A DNA stretch of 64,000 nt from Agrobacterium leguminum. GTDB lineage: Bacteria; Pseudomonadota; Alphaproteobacteria; Rhizobiales; Rhizobiaceae. A program made the translations under genes and the position numbers. The stretch spans positions 242,756-306,755 of the forward strand of contig NZ_JADQWB010000007.1 in the NCBI RefSeq assembly GCF_015704895.1, in the 5' to 3' direction. This document shows positions 27,705 to 39,001 of the stretch, one piece after another (position 1 is the first letter of the stretch; the number at the start of each line of letters is the position of its first letter). The notes under the pieces were generated by a model that saw only the letters and a list, made by a program, of their open reading frames with translations, did not search any database and was not told where the DNA came from.

Positions 27705-30700
27705 ATGGCACGTTTTTTCATCGATCGGCCCATTTTTGCCTGGGTCGTCGCCATCTTCATCATGCTGGCGGGCCTGCTCGCCATTCCCATGTTGCCGATT
27801 GCGCAATATCCGAATGTCGCTCCGCCGCAGATCTCCGTCTCGACGACCTATCCGGGCGCGTCGCCGGAGGATATTTACCAGAGCGTCACGCGTCCCATCG
27901 AAGAAGAGCTGAACGGCGTTCCAGGCCTGATCTATTTCGAATCGACGTCGGAATCTTCAGGCCGCATTTCCATCAACGTCACCTTTGCGCCGGGCTCCAA
28001 CATCGGTGAAGCTCAGGTTGAGGTCCAGAACCGCATTGCACGCGTCGAACCCCGCCTGCCACAGGCGGTGACGCAGCAGGGCCTGCGCGTGGAGCAGGCG
28101 GGCACGTCGTTCCTGATGATGGTGGCGCTCACCTCCGTCGACGGTAACACGGACGCCATCGGTCTCGGCGATTATCTCAGCCGCAATGTGCTCGGCGAAT
28201 TGCGCCGCGTTCCCGGCGTCGGCAGCGCGCAGCTCTTCGCCACCCAGCGCTCCATGCGCATCTGGATGGACCCGGACAAGATGCTGGGCCTCAGCCTGAC
28301 CTCGAACGACGTCATCGGCGCCATTCAGGCGCAGAATTCGCAGGTTGCCGCCGGCCGCATCGGCGCATCGCCAAATCCCATCGGTCAGCAGATTTCCGCA
28401 ACCGTCAATGTGCAGGGCCAGCTCACCTCGCCGGAAGAATTCGGCTCCATCGTGCTGCGCGCCAATCCGGACGGCTCATCCGTGCGGCTGCGCGATGTCG
28501 CGCGGGTGGAAGTGGGCGGCGAAAGCTATAACTTCTCGAGCCGCCTGAACGGCAAGCCGAGCGCCGCCATCGGCGTGCAGCTTTCGCCCACCGGCAATGC
28601 ACTGCAGACCTCCGAGGGCGTTCGCGCCACCATGGAGGAGCTGTCCCGATATTTCCCGCCGGGTCTGGAATATGAAATTCCCTATGACACCAGCCCCTTC
28701 GTGAAAATCTCGATCCAGAAGGTGATCAACACGCTGGTGGAGGCGATCATCCTCGTCTTCGTGGTGATGTTCGTCTTCCTGCAGAATATCCGCTACACCA
28801 TCATCCCGACACTGGTGGTGCCCGTGGCGCTGCTCGGCACCTGCGCCATCATGTATGTCTCGGGTTTCTCGATCAACGTTCTGACCATGTTCGCCATGGT
28901 TCTCGCCATCGGCATTCTGGTGGATGACGCGATTGTCGTCGTCGAGAATGTCGAGCGCATCATGGCGGAAGAGCATCTGTCGCCCAAGGAGGCCACCCGC
29001 AAGGCGATGGGCCAGATTTCCGGCGCGATCATCGGCATCACGCTGGTGCTGACCGCCGTGTTCGTGCCCATGGCCTTCTTCCCGGGCGCCGTCGGCATCA
29101 TCTATCAGCAGTTCAGCCTGACCATGGTGGTGTCGATCCTGTTTTCGGGCTTCCTTGCTTTGTCGCTCACGCCGGCGCTCTGCGCGTCGTTCCTGAAGCC
29201 CATCAAGGCCGGACACCATGAGAAGAAGGGCTTCTTCGGCTGGTTCAACCGCGGCTTCGACAAGGCGTCGCACAAATATTCCTCGTCCGTCGGCAGCATC
29301 ATCAAGCGTTCCGGTCGCTTCATGGTCATCTACGCGGCTTTGCTGGTTGGTCTTGGCTGGGCGTATATGCAATTGCCGAGCTCGTTCCTTCCGAACGAAG
29401 ATCAGGGCTATCTGATCGTCGACATTCAGGCGCCGGCGGAAGCCAGCAGCGACCGCACCCTGCAATCCATCCAGCAGATCGAAAAGATCTTCATGGAAGA
29501 GCCGGCGGTGGATCGCGTGATTGCGGTTTCGGGTTTCTCCTTCTCCGGCTCCGGCCAGAATGCGGGTCTCGCCTTCGCCACCCTGAAGGACTGGAGCGAA
29601 CGCGGACCGAACGATTCCGCAGCCGCCATATCGGCGCGCGTCAACGCCAAGCTGTGGGGTCTTCCGGACGCCATGTCGTTTGCGCTGTCGCCGCCGCCGA
29701 TCCAGGGCCTCGGCAATTCCAGCGGCTTCACCTTCCGCCTGCAGGATCGCTCGGGCGCGGGACAGGCGGCTCTCAGCGCCGCCGGTACGCAACTGATGGC
29801 TGCCGCCCGTCAGAGCCCCATCCTTGCCGGCCTTCGTATCGAAGGCATGCCGGATGCGGCGCAGGTCAATCTCATCATCGACCGTGAGAAGGCCAATACG
29901 TTCGGCGTCACCTTCAGCGACATCAACGCCACCATCTCGGCCAATATGGGTTCGTCCTACGTCAACGACTTCCCCAATGCCGGCCGCATGCAGCGCGTGA
30001 CGGTGCAGGCGGAACAGGGCCAGCGCATGAAGACGGAGGATCTCCTGAACCTCAACGTCCGCAATGCCAATGGCGGCATGGTGCCGGTGAGCTCATTCGC
30101 CACGGTGGAATGGGTGCGCGGTCCCTCGCAGGTGGTCGGTTACAACGGCTATCCGGCGGTCCGTATCGGCGGCCAGTCGGCCCCCGGTTATTCGTCGGGT
30201 GACGCCATTGCCGAAATGGAGCGCTTAGCGGGTGAGTTGCCGAGCGGCTTCGGTTTCGAATGGACCGGCCAGTCGCTGCAGGAAATCCAGTCCGGGTCGC
30301 AGGCGCCGGCATTGATCGGGCTCAGCGTTCTGTTCGTCTTCCTGCTGCTGGCAGCACTTTACGAAAGCTGGTCCATTCCGCTCTCCGTCATGCTGGTGGT
30401 ACCGCTCGGCGTCATCGGCTCGGTGGCGGCGGTGATGCTGCGCGGCATGCCGAACGACGTCTACTTCCTCGTAGGCCTCGTCGCGATCATCGGCCTGTCC
30501 GCCAAGAATGCGATCCTGATCATCGAATTCGCCAAGGATTTGCGGGCGGAAGGAAAATCCACCTATGATGCCACGGTGGAGGCGGCGCACCTGCGCTTCC
30601 GGCCGATCCTGATGACGTCGCTCGCCTTCTCGCTCGGCGTGCTGCCGATGGCGATTGCTTCGGGCGCCAGCGCGGCGAGCCAGAACGCCATCGGCACCGG

Positions 30701-30839
30701 CGTGCTCGGCGGCATGATCTCGGCGACGATCCTCGCGATCTTCTTCGTTCCCGTCTTCTTCGTCTTCGTCATGAAGATTTTCGGGGATCGGAAGAAGGAG
30801 AATGAGATTGCTGCTGACGCGGTATCGCCGGCGGAATAA
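27705..30839 (+). CDS. RND efflux transporter, AcrB/HAE1 family
   Basis: Inner-membrane proton-driven drug pump, 1044 aa, full length for HAE1 transporters. It starts MARFFIDRPIFAWVVAI, typical of AcrB. The proton-relay pair is in GILVDDAIVVVENVERIM near residues 405-422, and the partner lysine is in GLSAKNAILIIEFAKDL near residue 933. Two large periplasmic loops lie between the first and second, and seventh and eighth, membrane helices. The real start is 27705, not the longer upstream frame that overlaps the adaptor gene. Confidence 0.95.
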   Translation: MARFFIDRPIFAWVVAIFIMLAGLLAIPMLPIAQYPNVAPPQISVSTTYPGASPEDIYQSVTRPIEEELNGVPGLIYFESTSESSGRISINVTFAPGSNIGEAQVEVQNRIARVEPRLPQAVTQQGLRVEQAGTSFLMMVALTSVDGNTDAIGLGDYLSRNVLGELRRVPGVGSAQLFATQRSMRIWMDPDKMLGLSLTSNDVIGAIQAQNSQVAAGRIGASPNPIGQQISATVNVQGQLTSPEEFGSIVLRANPDGSSVRLRDVARVEVGGESYNFSSRLNGKPSAAIGVQLSPTGNALQTSEGVRATMEELSRYFPPGLEYEIPYDTSPFVKISIQKVINTLVEAIILVFVVMFVFLQNIRYTIIPTLVVPVALLGTCAIMYVSGFSINVLTMFAMVLAIGILVDDAIVVVENVERIMAEEHLSPKEATRKAMGQISGAIIGITLVLTAVFVPMAFFPGAVGIIYQQFSLTMVVSILFSGFLALSLTPALCASFLKPIKAGHHEKKGFFGWFNRGFDKASHKYSSSVGSIIKRSGRFMVIYAALLVGLGWAYMQLPSSFLPNEDQGYLIVDIQAPAEASSDRTLQSIQQIEKIFMEEPAVDRVIAVSGFSFSGSGQNAGLAFATLKDWSERGPNDSAAAISARVNAKLWGLPDAMSFALSPPPIQGLGNSSGFTFRLQDRSGAGQAALSAAGTQLMAAARQSPILAGLRIEGMPDAAQVNLIIDREKANTFGVTFSDINATISANMGSSYVNDFPNAGRMQRVTVQAEQGQRMKTEDLLNLNVRNANGGMVPVSSFATVEWVRGPSQVVGYNGYPAVRIGGQSAPGYSSGDAIAEMERLAGELPSGFGFEWTGQSLQEIQSGSQAPALIGLSVLFVFLLLAALYESWSIPLSVMLVVPLGVIGSVAAVMLRGMPNDVYFLVGLVAIIGLSAKNAILIIEFAKDLRAEGKSTYDATVEAAHLRFRPILMTSLAFSLGVLPMAIASGASAASQNAIGTGVLGGMISATILAIFFVPVFFVFVMKIFGDRKKENEIAADAVSPAE

Positions 30840-30957
30840 AACGGGTGTGACGGCTGGGCGAAAAGTCACGTGAATGCGTTCATCTGACTGACAGTCCGGT
30901 ACCGCAAACAAGGCACGGTGCGAAAGCGCCGTGCCGCGACTGGAAGGAGACATCAGT

Positions 30958-31578
30958 ATGCGCCGAACCAAGGCCGAGGCAGAAGAGACGCGTCAGGCGA
31001 TCCTTGCCGCTGCCGAGCGGGTGTTCTTCAAGAAGGGCGTGGCCAACAGCTCTCTGGATGAGGTGGCGGCTGCGGCCGGCGTTACGCGCGGGGCGATCTA
31101 CTGGCATTTTTCCAGCAAGAGCGACCTTTTCATCGGCCTTTACGAATCGGTGGCGCTGCCGGAATCGGACCTGCTCGATTTCGGCGATCCGGACCTCAAG
31201 GGAGAAGCGCTGCTGGCCAAGATCGAGGACGCCGCGTGCAACTGGCTTTCGCTTCTTTCAAAAGACGAACAGCGCCAGCGCATCATGACCATCAGCCTGC
31301 GCACCAATTACTCCGATGAATTCGCCCCCGTGCTGCGCGCGCAGGAGGAGCTGGACCGTTACCACAAGCGGCTGCTTGAGGAGGCTTTCGAACGGGCGCA
31401 GGCGGAAGGGGCTTTCAACGATAACTGGACGGCGGAGTCCGCGCTCGGTGCGCTCTACTGGCTGCTGAAAGGCATGTGCTCGGACTGGCTACTGTTCGGC
31501 AAGCGTTTCGATCTGGCCAATGAGGGCGCGGAAGCGGTGCATCGTCTCATGAAGGCCTTTCGACGCTCCCCGGCATAG
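30958..31578 (+). CDS. TetR/AcrR-family repressor
   Basis: Likely repressor of the efflux pair, 206 aa. The N-terminal TetR DNA-binding domain reads RQAILAAAERVFFKKGVANSSLDEVAAAAGVTRGAIYWHFSSKSDLF, close to AcrR and TtgR. The C-terminal ligand domain (about 85-200) fits the multidrug-sensing TetR_C group. The ATG at 30958 follows GGAAGGA. It lies 118 bases downstream of the pump gene on the same strand, rather than divergent as acrR is in E. coli. The matching box sits before the adaptor gene at 26442-26469. Confidence 0.9.
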   Translation: MRRTKAEAEETRQAILAAAERVFFKKGVANSSLDEVAAAAGVTRGAIYWHFSSKSDLFIGLYESVALPESDLLDFGDPDLKGEALLAKIEDAACNWLSLLSKDEQRQRIMTISLRTNYSDEFAPVLRAQEELDRYHKRLLEEAFERAQAEGAFNDNWTAESALGALYWLLKGMCSDWLLFGKRFDLANEGAEAVHRLMKAFRRSPA

Positions 31579-31771
31579 CGAACGGATTTCCCGGACCCGG
31601 CGCGGCGGTCAAATTTGAGTGTATTCTAAAACACCAGCGAAATTTGCTTTACGTACCTCAAAACGAAGGCTAGCTTCTTCCTCGAGCTTTGGGAGGAGTT
31701 CGCAGATGGTCGTTTCAGATAAAATCAAGGGGCAAGCGCCGTCCGTTCACGCCGGATTCCGGTGACGGCAC
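31579..31771 (+). promoter_or_regulatory. Leader of the ribose-type operon with a 19-codon upstream frame
   Basis: Within this 193-base gap, GGGAGGAG (31691-31698) precedes an ATG at 31706 that encodes 19 codons (ending GFR) and stops at TGA, 31763-31765. The ATPase ATG at 31772 is in the same frame, two codons later, and has only a weak ribosome-binding site of its own. This looks like a leader frame or a gene start interrupted by a stop. Confidence 0.5.
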
Positions 31772-33295
<1,524 letters not shown>

Positions 33296-33345
33296 GCGCC
33301 CGTGTGCCGGGAAACATGGCCTGACAAAAGAGACTGAGGGGAAAC

Positions 33346-34347
33346 ATGACTGAGGCCGCATTTGACAACGGCAAAACGCCGAAGACCTCGAAGGACTGGG
33401 ATCTGCGCGCCGTCGCGCCTTTCGTGGCGCTGGCCCTGCTGCTGGTTCTCGGCACCATCGCCAATCCCAATTTCATCGGCATCGACAATCTCCTGAACGT
33501 CATCACCCGCAGCGCCTTCATCGCCATCATCGCGCTCGGCGCAACTTACGTCATAACCTCGGGCGGGCTCGATCTTTCGGTTGGCGCGATGGTGGCTTTC
33601 GTCGCCAGCCTGATGATCCTGTTCATGAATAGCGGCGTCATCGCCAGTCCGCTTTTGATGCTGCTCACCGCCATGGCGCTGGCGCTCGCCATCGGGGCTG
33701 CCTGCGGGCTGACGAACGGCCTCATCACCACCATTGGCCGCATCGAGCCCTTCATCGCCACGCTCGGCACCATGGGCATCTATCGCGGCTTGACCACATG
33801 GCTGTCTCAGGGCGGGGCGATCACGCTGCGCAACCCGGAAATCCAGACGCTTTATCGTCCGGTCTATTTCGGCAATGTCCTTGGCGTGCCGGTGCCGGTC
33901 ATCGTCATTTTCGTCACAGCCGCCATCGCCGCTTTCGTGCTTTACCGCACCCGTTACGGCCGGCATCTGACCGCAGTAGGGTCGAGCGAGGATGTGGCGC
34001 GTTATTCCGGCATCTCGGTCGCGCGGGTGCGCACCATCACTTATGTGGTGCAGGGGCTGTGTGTCGCCGTTGCGGTGCTGCTTTACGTGCCGCGCCTCGC
34101 TTCCACTTCGGCCACGACAGGCATGTTGTGGGAGCTGCAGGCCATCACCGCCGTCGTCGTCGGCGGCACGGCGCTGAGGGGCGGGGTAGGGCGCATCTGG
34201 GGGACGATCTGCGGCGCCTTCATTCTGGAGATCGTCGGCAACATCATGATCCTGTCGAACTTCGTCAGCGAATATCTGATCGGCGCCATTCAGGGGGCCA
34301 TCATCATCATCGCCATGCTGGTGCAGCGTTCGCTCAGCCGCAGGTGA
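33346..34347 (+). CDS. Ribose-type sugar ABC transporter permease
   Basis: Single CUT2 permease, 333 aa. It has eight or more hydrophobic helices and the signature TSGGLDLSVGAMVAF near residue 72. A second motif, VVGGTALRGGVG, is near residue 268. A GAGGGGAAAC site precedes the ATG. It is presumed to form a homodimer, since only one permease gene is present, in contrast to the two-permease system at 846-2866. Confidence 0.92.
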   Translation: MTEAAFDNGKTPKTSKDWDLRAVAPFVALALLLVLGTIANPNFIGIDNLLNVITRSAFIAIIALGATYVITSGGLDLSVGAMVAFVASLMILFMNSGVIASPLLMLLTAMALALAIGAACGLTNGLITTIGRIEPFIATLGTMGIYRGLTTWLSQGGAITLRNPEIQTLYRPVYFGNVLGVPVPVIVIFVTAAIAAFVLYRTRYGRHLTAVGSSEDVARYSGISVARVRTITYVVQGLCVAVAVLLYVPRLASTSATTGMLWELQAITAVVVGGTALRGGVGRIWGTICGAFILEIVGNIMILSNFVSEYLIGAIQGAIIIIAMLVQRSLSRR

Positions 34348-34419
34348 CGTATCACGCCGCGCCATGTGGGGCAGGCGCGGTCGAAGGAGGAACGCCCCGG
34401 TCTTGGGAGGAAAGAGACT

Positions 34420-35373
34420 ATGCGTAGTAAATTCATCGGCGTGGCCTTTGCCGCGCTGGCCACGGTGCTTGCCGCTTCAGCGCATGCGCAGGACAAGAAG
34501 GTCACCATCGGCGTATCCATTCCAGCGGCCGACCATGGCTGGACGGCGGGCGTCGTCTACCATGCCGAGCGTGTGGCGAAACTTCTGATGCAGGAACATC
34601 CGGGGCTCAACGTCATCGTCAAGACGTCGCCGGACGCCGCCAATCAGGCCAATGCGCTGCAGGACCTTGCCGTGCAGGGGCTCGATGCGCTGGTCGTGCT
34701 GCCATCCGATCCCGATCCGCTGGTCAACGCCATCAAGGAGATCAAGGACAAGGGCACCTTCGTCGCGCTGGTGGACCGTGCGCCAAGCGTCAACGACAAT
34801 TCCATCCGCGATCTCTATGTTGCCGGCAACAACCCTGCACTTGGCCAGGTGGCCGGCGAATACATCAAGAAGACGACGCCTGACGCCGAAGTCGTGGTCA
34901 TTCGCGGCCTGCCGATCCCGATCGATCAGCAGCGGCAGGACGGTTTCGACAAGGGTATCGCCGGTTCCGGCGTCAAGGTTCTCGACCGTCAATACGGCAA
35001 CTGGAACCGCGACGACGCCTTCCGCGTGATGCAGGACTATCTGACCAAATACAAGAAGATCGACGTGGTCTGGTGTCAGGATGACGATATGGCTATCGGC
35101 GTGCTGGAAGCCATCCAGCAGGCGAAACGCACCGATATCCAGTATATCGTCGCGGGTGCCGGTTCCAAGGACATGATCAAGAAGGTCATGGACGGTGACA
35201 AGCTCGTGCCGGTCGACGTGCTCTACCCGCCGGCGATGGTGGCGACAGCCATGCAGCTGACGGCCGGGCATTTCTACGATCAGGTGCCGGTCGCGGGTGA
35301 ATATATCCTCGATGCGACGCTCATCACCAAGGACAATGCCGAGCAGTTCTACTTCCCGGATTCGCCGTTCTGA
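34420..35373 (+). CDS. Periplasmic sugar-binding protein, type I fold
   Basis: Binding protein of the ribose-type importer, 317 aa. The signal peptide (MRSKFIGVAFAALATVLAASAHAQ) is cleaved near residue 24. The mature part opens KKVTIGVSIPAADHGWTAG, which resembles the sugar-binding loop of RbsB-type proteins. The hinge is VDVVWCQDDDMAIGVLEAIQQA near residue 215. A GGGAGG site lies nine bases before the ATG. The operon order ATPase-permease-SBP ends here. The substrate is unknown; no catabolic gene is linked. Confidence 0.9.
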   Translation: MRSKFIGVAFAALATVLAASAHAQDKKVTIGVSIPAADHGWTAGVVYHAERVAKLLMQEHPGLNVIVKTSPDAANQANALQDLAVQGLDALVVLPSDPDPLVNAIKEIKDKGTFVALVDRAPSVNDNSIRDLYVAGNNPALGQVAGEYIKKTTPDAEVVVIRGLPIPIDQQRQDGFDKGIAGSGVKVLDRQYGNWNRDDAFRVMQDYLTKYKKIDVVWCQDDDMAIGVLEAIQQAKRTDIQYIVAGAGSKDMIKKVMDGDKLVPVDVLYPPAMVATAMQLTAGHFYDQVPVAGEYILDATLITKDNAEQFYFPDSPF

Positions 35374-35470
35374 CGAGCTGGCTTCTGCCATGCGACGCTC
35401 GCTGAAACGCGGGCGTCGCTGCTGCTAAAAGTTTGCCGAGGTTTGGATTTGGCGAGACGGCTGCATCCCA

Positions 35471-35589
35471 CTCCGTCACCCCGGACTTGATCCGGGGTCC
35501 AGGGCGATCAAGTCCTTGATCGCGGGAGAGTCCTTTCACGGCGCAGACGCGCCGTGGCTGGATGCCGGATCAAGTCCGGCATGACGGAG
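35471..35589. repeat. RIME-like intergenic element, copy A
   Basis: A 119-base block with palindromes at both ends (CCCCGGACTTGATCCGGGG and GCCGGATCAAGTCCGGC), a central GCGATCAAGTCCTTGATCGC and an ACGGCGC/GCGCCGT hairpin. It is nearly identical to the reverse complement of 51808-51924. It lies between convergent gene ends. Confidence 0.85.
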
Positions 35590-35617
35590 GGACGCTCGGC
35601 GAATGCCGCCCGGCCCT

Positions 35618-36511
35618 TCACCCGTTCTTCCTGAACCAGGCCGAGAGATAATCCACGAAGCTGCGCACCTTGGCCGGCAGGTAGCGGCGATGCGGATAGA
35701 CCGCATAGATACCCCTGTCCTTGGAAATAAAATCGTCGAACAGCGTCACCAGCTCGCCGGACTGGATATAGGGTCTGGCGATGAAATCGGGCACGAGCGC
35801 AATGCCGAGCCCGGCGCGGGCGGCGCGCAGCGTCGCCTGTGGGCTGTTGACCTCGATAGGTCCGCTGATGGTGACCGAATTCGAGCCGCCATCCGGCTCC
35901 AGATACCGTACCGTATTGTGAAACCGCGTATTGGTGTCGATGATGAAGGGGACGCGGGAGAAATCCTGCGGTCCGTCGAGCGGCCCGTGCTGCGCCACGA
36001 AATCCGCCGTCGCCACCGCGTAGACCCGGAAATCGGAGAGCTTGCGGGCGATGAGGCCCGAATCCTCCAGCCGGGTTATGCGAACCGCAAGGTCGAAACC
36101 CTCCTCGATCAGGTCGACGAATCGGTCTTCCGCGACGATTTCCAGCGACAGCTCCGGGTTTTCCTTGGCGAAGTCGATCAGGCTCTGGCCGACATCGGCA
36201 TCGATGAAGGTGCGGGGAACCGAAATCCTGAGCTTGCCCTTCAGATCGGCATTCTTTTCGCGCACCAGATCGGCAAGGTTATCGATCTCCTTCAAAATAT
36301 CGGAAGCGGTACGGTAATAGGTGTGCCCGGCTTCCGTCAGAGAGAACTGCCGGGTGGTACGGTTGAGGAGCAGTGCGCCGAGATCGTCCTCCAGTTCCCG
36401 CACATATTTGGACAGAAGCGCCTTGGAACGCCCCGTCTTGCGCGCAGCGGCGGAAAAACCCTCCGCTTCGACGACATCGATAAAGGCGCGGATGCGGGTG
36501 AGCGTGTCCAT
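35618..36511 (-). CDS. LysR-family transcriptional regulator
   Basis: A 297-aa regulator. The N-terminal winged helix reads IRAFIDVVEAEGFSAAARKTGRSKALLSKYVRELEDDLGALLLNRTTR and the rest is a LysR substrate-binding domain. RTTRQFSLTEAGHTYY is typical of the DsdC/YhjC-type branch. LysR genes usually control a divergent neighbour; here the divergent gene is the decarboxylase, 537 bases away, so a link is possible but not shown. Confidence 0.92.
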   Translation of the reverse strand: MDTLTRIRAFIDVVEAEGFSAAARKTGRSKALLSKYVRELEDDLGALLLNRTTRQFSLTEAGHTYYRTASDILKEIDNLADLVREKNADLKGKLRISVPRTFIDADVGQSLIDFAKENPELSLEIVAEDRFVDLIEEGFDLAVRITRLEDSGLIARKLSDFRVYAVATADFVAQHGPLDGPQDFSRVPFIIDTNTRFHNTVRYLEPDGGSNSVTISGPIEVNSPQATLRAARAGLGIALVPDFIARPYIQSGELVTLFDDFISKDRGIYAVYPHRRYLPAKVRSFVDYLSAWFRKNG

Positions 36512-36643
36512 GAAAATCCTCCAGTTCGTTCCATATAATTGAACGGCGAGGGCGGACTGTTCAACCCTTAATTCATTGCCGAAAAAATCCGCTCTTTGGT
36601 GAAAAAATCCTCTTGATTATGACTGCGAATATTCTTATTTCCC

Positions 36644-37048
36644 GTGCTGCCCAAAGTCGCACGTGCCCATGTGTGTCCGCCGATTCCTCGATGTGGTGAG
36701 GATTTAGGTAAGGTACCTGGAACTAACCCCTCCAGTCGCTATTCCGGCCAACCGGAAAATGCGAGGACATACGAAGCAACGACGGTGCGGGCCTTTCTGG
36801 TTCTCTGCCGGCTTTCCATCAGCCGGGGTACTAAAGAGGCACACCATCATTGCCTGAAGTGCGGTCGGGTCATTCCCTCCAATCCATGGCAGACAAAGCC
36901 GAATGATGCTCTGGCAGGGCATCGTTCACATTCGCGCCTTGAGCGTATGCTATCGATTCTGCGCCTCCACCGGCTGATTCGAATGCATATCTCGAGCGTC
37001 CTTTGTCCTTCGGATTTTTCCGAAGCCGGTTTAACAGGGAATACATCG
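36644..37048 (+). ncRNA. Candidate speF-type leader RNA
   Basis: A stretch of about 400 bases before the decarboxylase gene has no convincing coding frame. It contains several possible stems, including a perfect 7-bp hairpin CTTCGGA/TCCGAAG (37008-37014 with 37019-37025) with a TTTT loop, just upstream of the start codon. The speF RNA motif is known in alphaproteobacteria before such ornithine decarboxylase genes; I rely on position, length and this hairpin, not on a full alignment. Confidence 0.62.
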
Positions 37049-38182
37049 ATGACGACTGCACGCATTCTCGACTTCATCAAGACCCGACGTCCCGAAGGCC
37101 CTTGCCTCGTGGTTGATCTCGACGTCGTGCGCGACAATTTCAACGCTTTCCGGCATTCCCTGCCGAACAGCGCCATCTATTATGCCGTCAAGGCAAACCC
37201 GGCTCCCGAAATCCTGAAGCTGCTCGCTTCGCTCGGCTCCAACTTCGATTGCGCCTCCGTGGCTGAAATCCAGATGGCGCTCGATGCAGGCGCGACGGCC
37301 GACCGTATCTCCTTCGGCAACACCATCAAGAAGGAACGCGATGTCGCCCGCGCCCATGCGCTCGGCATCGATCTCTTCGCCGTGGACAGCCATGAGGAAG
37401 TCGAGAAGGTTGCCCGCGCCGCTCCCGGCGCGCGCGTCTTCTGCCGCGTGCTGACGGATGGCGAAGGCGCCGAATGGCCGCTGTCGCGCAAGTTCGGTTG
37501 CGTGCCGCAGATGGCTGTCGACGTTCTGGTCTATGCACACCAGCTCGGCCTCGAGTCCTATGGCGTATCCTTCCATGTCGGCTCGCAGATGATGAATCTC
37601 GACGCATGGGATGCGGCGCTGGCCGATGCCAAGCGCGTCTTCGCTTCGCTTGCCAAGCAGGGCATCCACCTGCAGATGGTCAACATGGGCGGTGGTTTCC
37701 CGACCAAGTACCTGCGCGACGTTCCGGCTGCCGAAGAATACGGCCAGGCGATCGACACGGCGCTGCGCAAGCACTTCGGCAACCAGATCCCGAAGACGAT
37801 CATCGAGCCGGGCCGCGGCATGGTCGGCAATGCCGGCGTCATCAAGGCGGAAGTCGTTCTGGTGTCGCGCAAGTCCGACAATGACAACCACCGCTGGGTG
37901 TTCCTCGACATCGGCAAGTTCGGCGGTCTCGCCGAGACGATGGACGAGGCTATCCGTTACCCGATCCGCACTGAGCGCGATCAGGACGAGATGGAGCCCT
38001 GCGTTCTGGCCGGCCCGACCTGCGACAGCGCCGATGTGCTGTATGAAAAGAACATGTACCCGCTGCCGGTCTCGCTGACCATCGGCGACGAAGTTCTGAT
38101 CGAAGGCACGGGCGCTTACACGACCACCTATTCGGCGGTCGCGTTCAACGGTTTCGAGCCGCTGAAGGCCTACGTCATCTAA
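37049..38182 (+). CDS. odc: Ornithine/lysine decarboxylase, fold-III (alanine-racemase-like)
   Basis: Makes putrescine (or cadaverine) in polyamine synthesis. It is 377 aa, the usual length of the bacterial eukaryote-type enzymes. The PLP lysine is Lys48 in YYAVKANP. The glycine-rich phosphate loop is MGGGFPTKY and then EPGRGMVGNAG. The catalytic cysteine is Cys325 in GPTCDSADVLYE. The N-terminal frame stays open to 36644, but the upstream part is not protein-like and the ATG at 37049 fits the family. Whether ornithine or lysine is preferred cannot be settled here. Confidence 0.92.
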   Translation: MTTARILDFIKTRRPEGPCLVVDLDVVRDNFNAFRHSLPNSAIYYAVKANPAPEILKLLASLGSNFDCASVAEIQMALDAGATADRISFGNTIKKERDVARAHALGIDLFAVDSHEEVEKVARAAPGARVFCRVLTDGEGAEWPLSRKFGCVPQMAVDVLVYAHQLGLESYGVSFHVGSQMMNLDAWDAALADAKRVFASLAKQGIHLQMVNMGGGFPTKYLRDVPAAEEYGQAIDTALRKHFGNQIPKTIIEPGRGMVGNAGVIKAEVVLVSRKSDNDNHRWVFLDIGKFGGLAETMDEAIRYPIRTERDQDEMEPCVLAGPTCDSADVLYEKNMYPLPVSLTIGDEVLIEGTGAYTTTYSAVAFNGFEPLKAYVI

Positions 38183-38431
38183 GGCATCGAACCGAAAATC
38201 GTTACGCGGTTTTCGGAAAATCCGATGCTCCTTAAAAGTCCGAACGCCGTCCGCTGAGCAGGGCGGCGTCTCGACCAAGCTTCCGTTCCGGCCCTGCCGA
38301 TTGTGCTGATGCGCAAATCCCTGCTTGCTGCACCTCTTCCAGCCGAGGAAAGCGTGTCGGCGGGCCGGAACGGCTCCACCAATTTTTCATCAAGGGCCGC
38401 GTGTGGGCGGTAGTGTGACGGGAGGCCAAGG

Positions 38432-39001
38432 ATGGCCGCTCTTTTGAATTCGGTACGGGCATTTTTCACGCCGCAGACATTTCATGTCGATCAGGAAAAT
38501 CCGGGCGATGTCGTCGCCCGTGAGAACCTGCTCGACCGCGCCATGGGCGCCGGCCGCCGCCGCAAGTCTTCCGAAAAGCTGCGCGCCGGTCGCGTTCCGG
38601 CCGAAGGCCTGGCGCTCGTCGCCCGCGATGAGGATGGCCATGTCATCGGCACGGTGCGCCTGTGGAACGTCGAGGCCGGCATCTCGCGCGAAGGCCGCGC
38701 CGTCGAAGCGCTGCTGCTCGGCCCGCTGGCCGTCGATGCCGCCCATGAGGGCAAGGGCATCGGCTCGGCGCTGATGCGCGCCGCCATTGCCGAAGCCACC
38801 AAGCGTGGCCACGGCGCCGTTCTTCTGGTTGGCGATGCACCTTATTACGAGCGCTTCGGCTTTTTCGCCGACAAGGCCCAGCACCTCATCATGCCCGGCC
38901 CGTTCGAGCGCAGCCGTTTCCTGGCGCTGGAGCTGAAATCCGGCTGGCTTGAAGGCGCTGCCGGCCTGCTGGTGGCAAGCGGCCGCAGGCTCTCGGCTTG
39001 A
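38432..39001 (+). CDS. GNAT-family N-acetyltransferase
   Basis: A 189-aa acetyltransferase. The acetyl-CoA loop is LLLGPLAVDAAHEGKGIGSALMRAAI near residue 98, followed by VLLVGDAPYYERFGF near residue 130. These are the marks of YhbS-like enzymes. The first 30 residues (MAALLNSVRAFFTPQTFHVDQENPGD...) are an extra N-terminal segment. It follows the decarboxylase by 249 bases on the same strand; a polyamine or amino-acid substrate is possible but not supported by sequence. Confidence 0.87.
   Translation: MAALLNSVRAFFTPQTFHVDQENPGDVVARENLLDRAMGAGRRRKSSEKLRAGRVPAEGLALVARDEDGHVIGTVRLWNVEAGISREGRAVEALLLGPLAVDAAHEGKGIGSALMRAAIAEATKRGHGAVLLVGDAPYYERFGFFADKAQHLIMPGPFERSRFLALELKSGWLEGAAGLLVASGRRLSA

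Noticed and set aside
28476..29792. Minus-strand open frame opposite the RND pump
   Set aside because: Low-complexity Glu, Asp, His and Arg content and no start signal; a shadow of the pump gene.
38179..38469. Minus-strand frame between the decarboxylase and GNAT genes
   Set aside because: It overlaps the GNAT start and has no recognisable features; the gap shows only a weak 7-bp hairpin (38192-38216).
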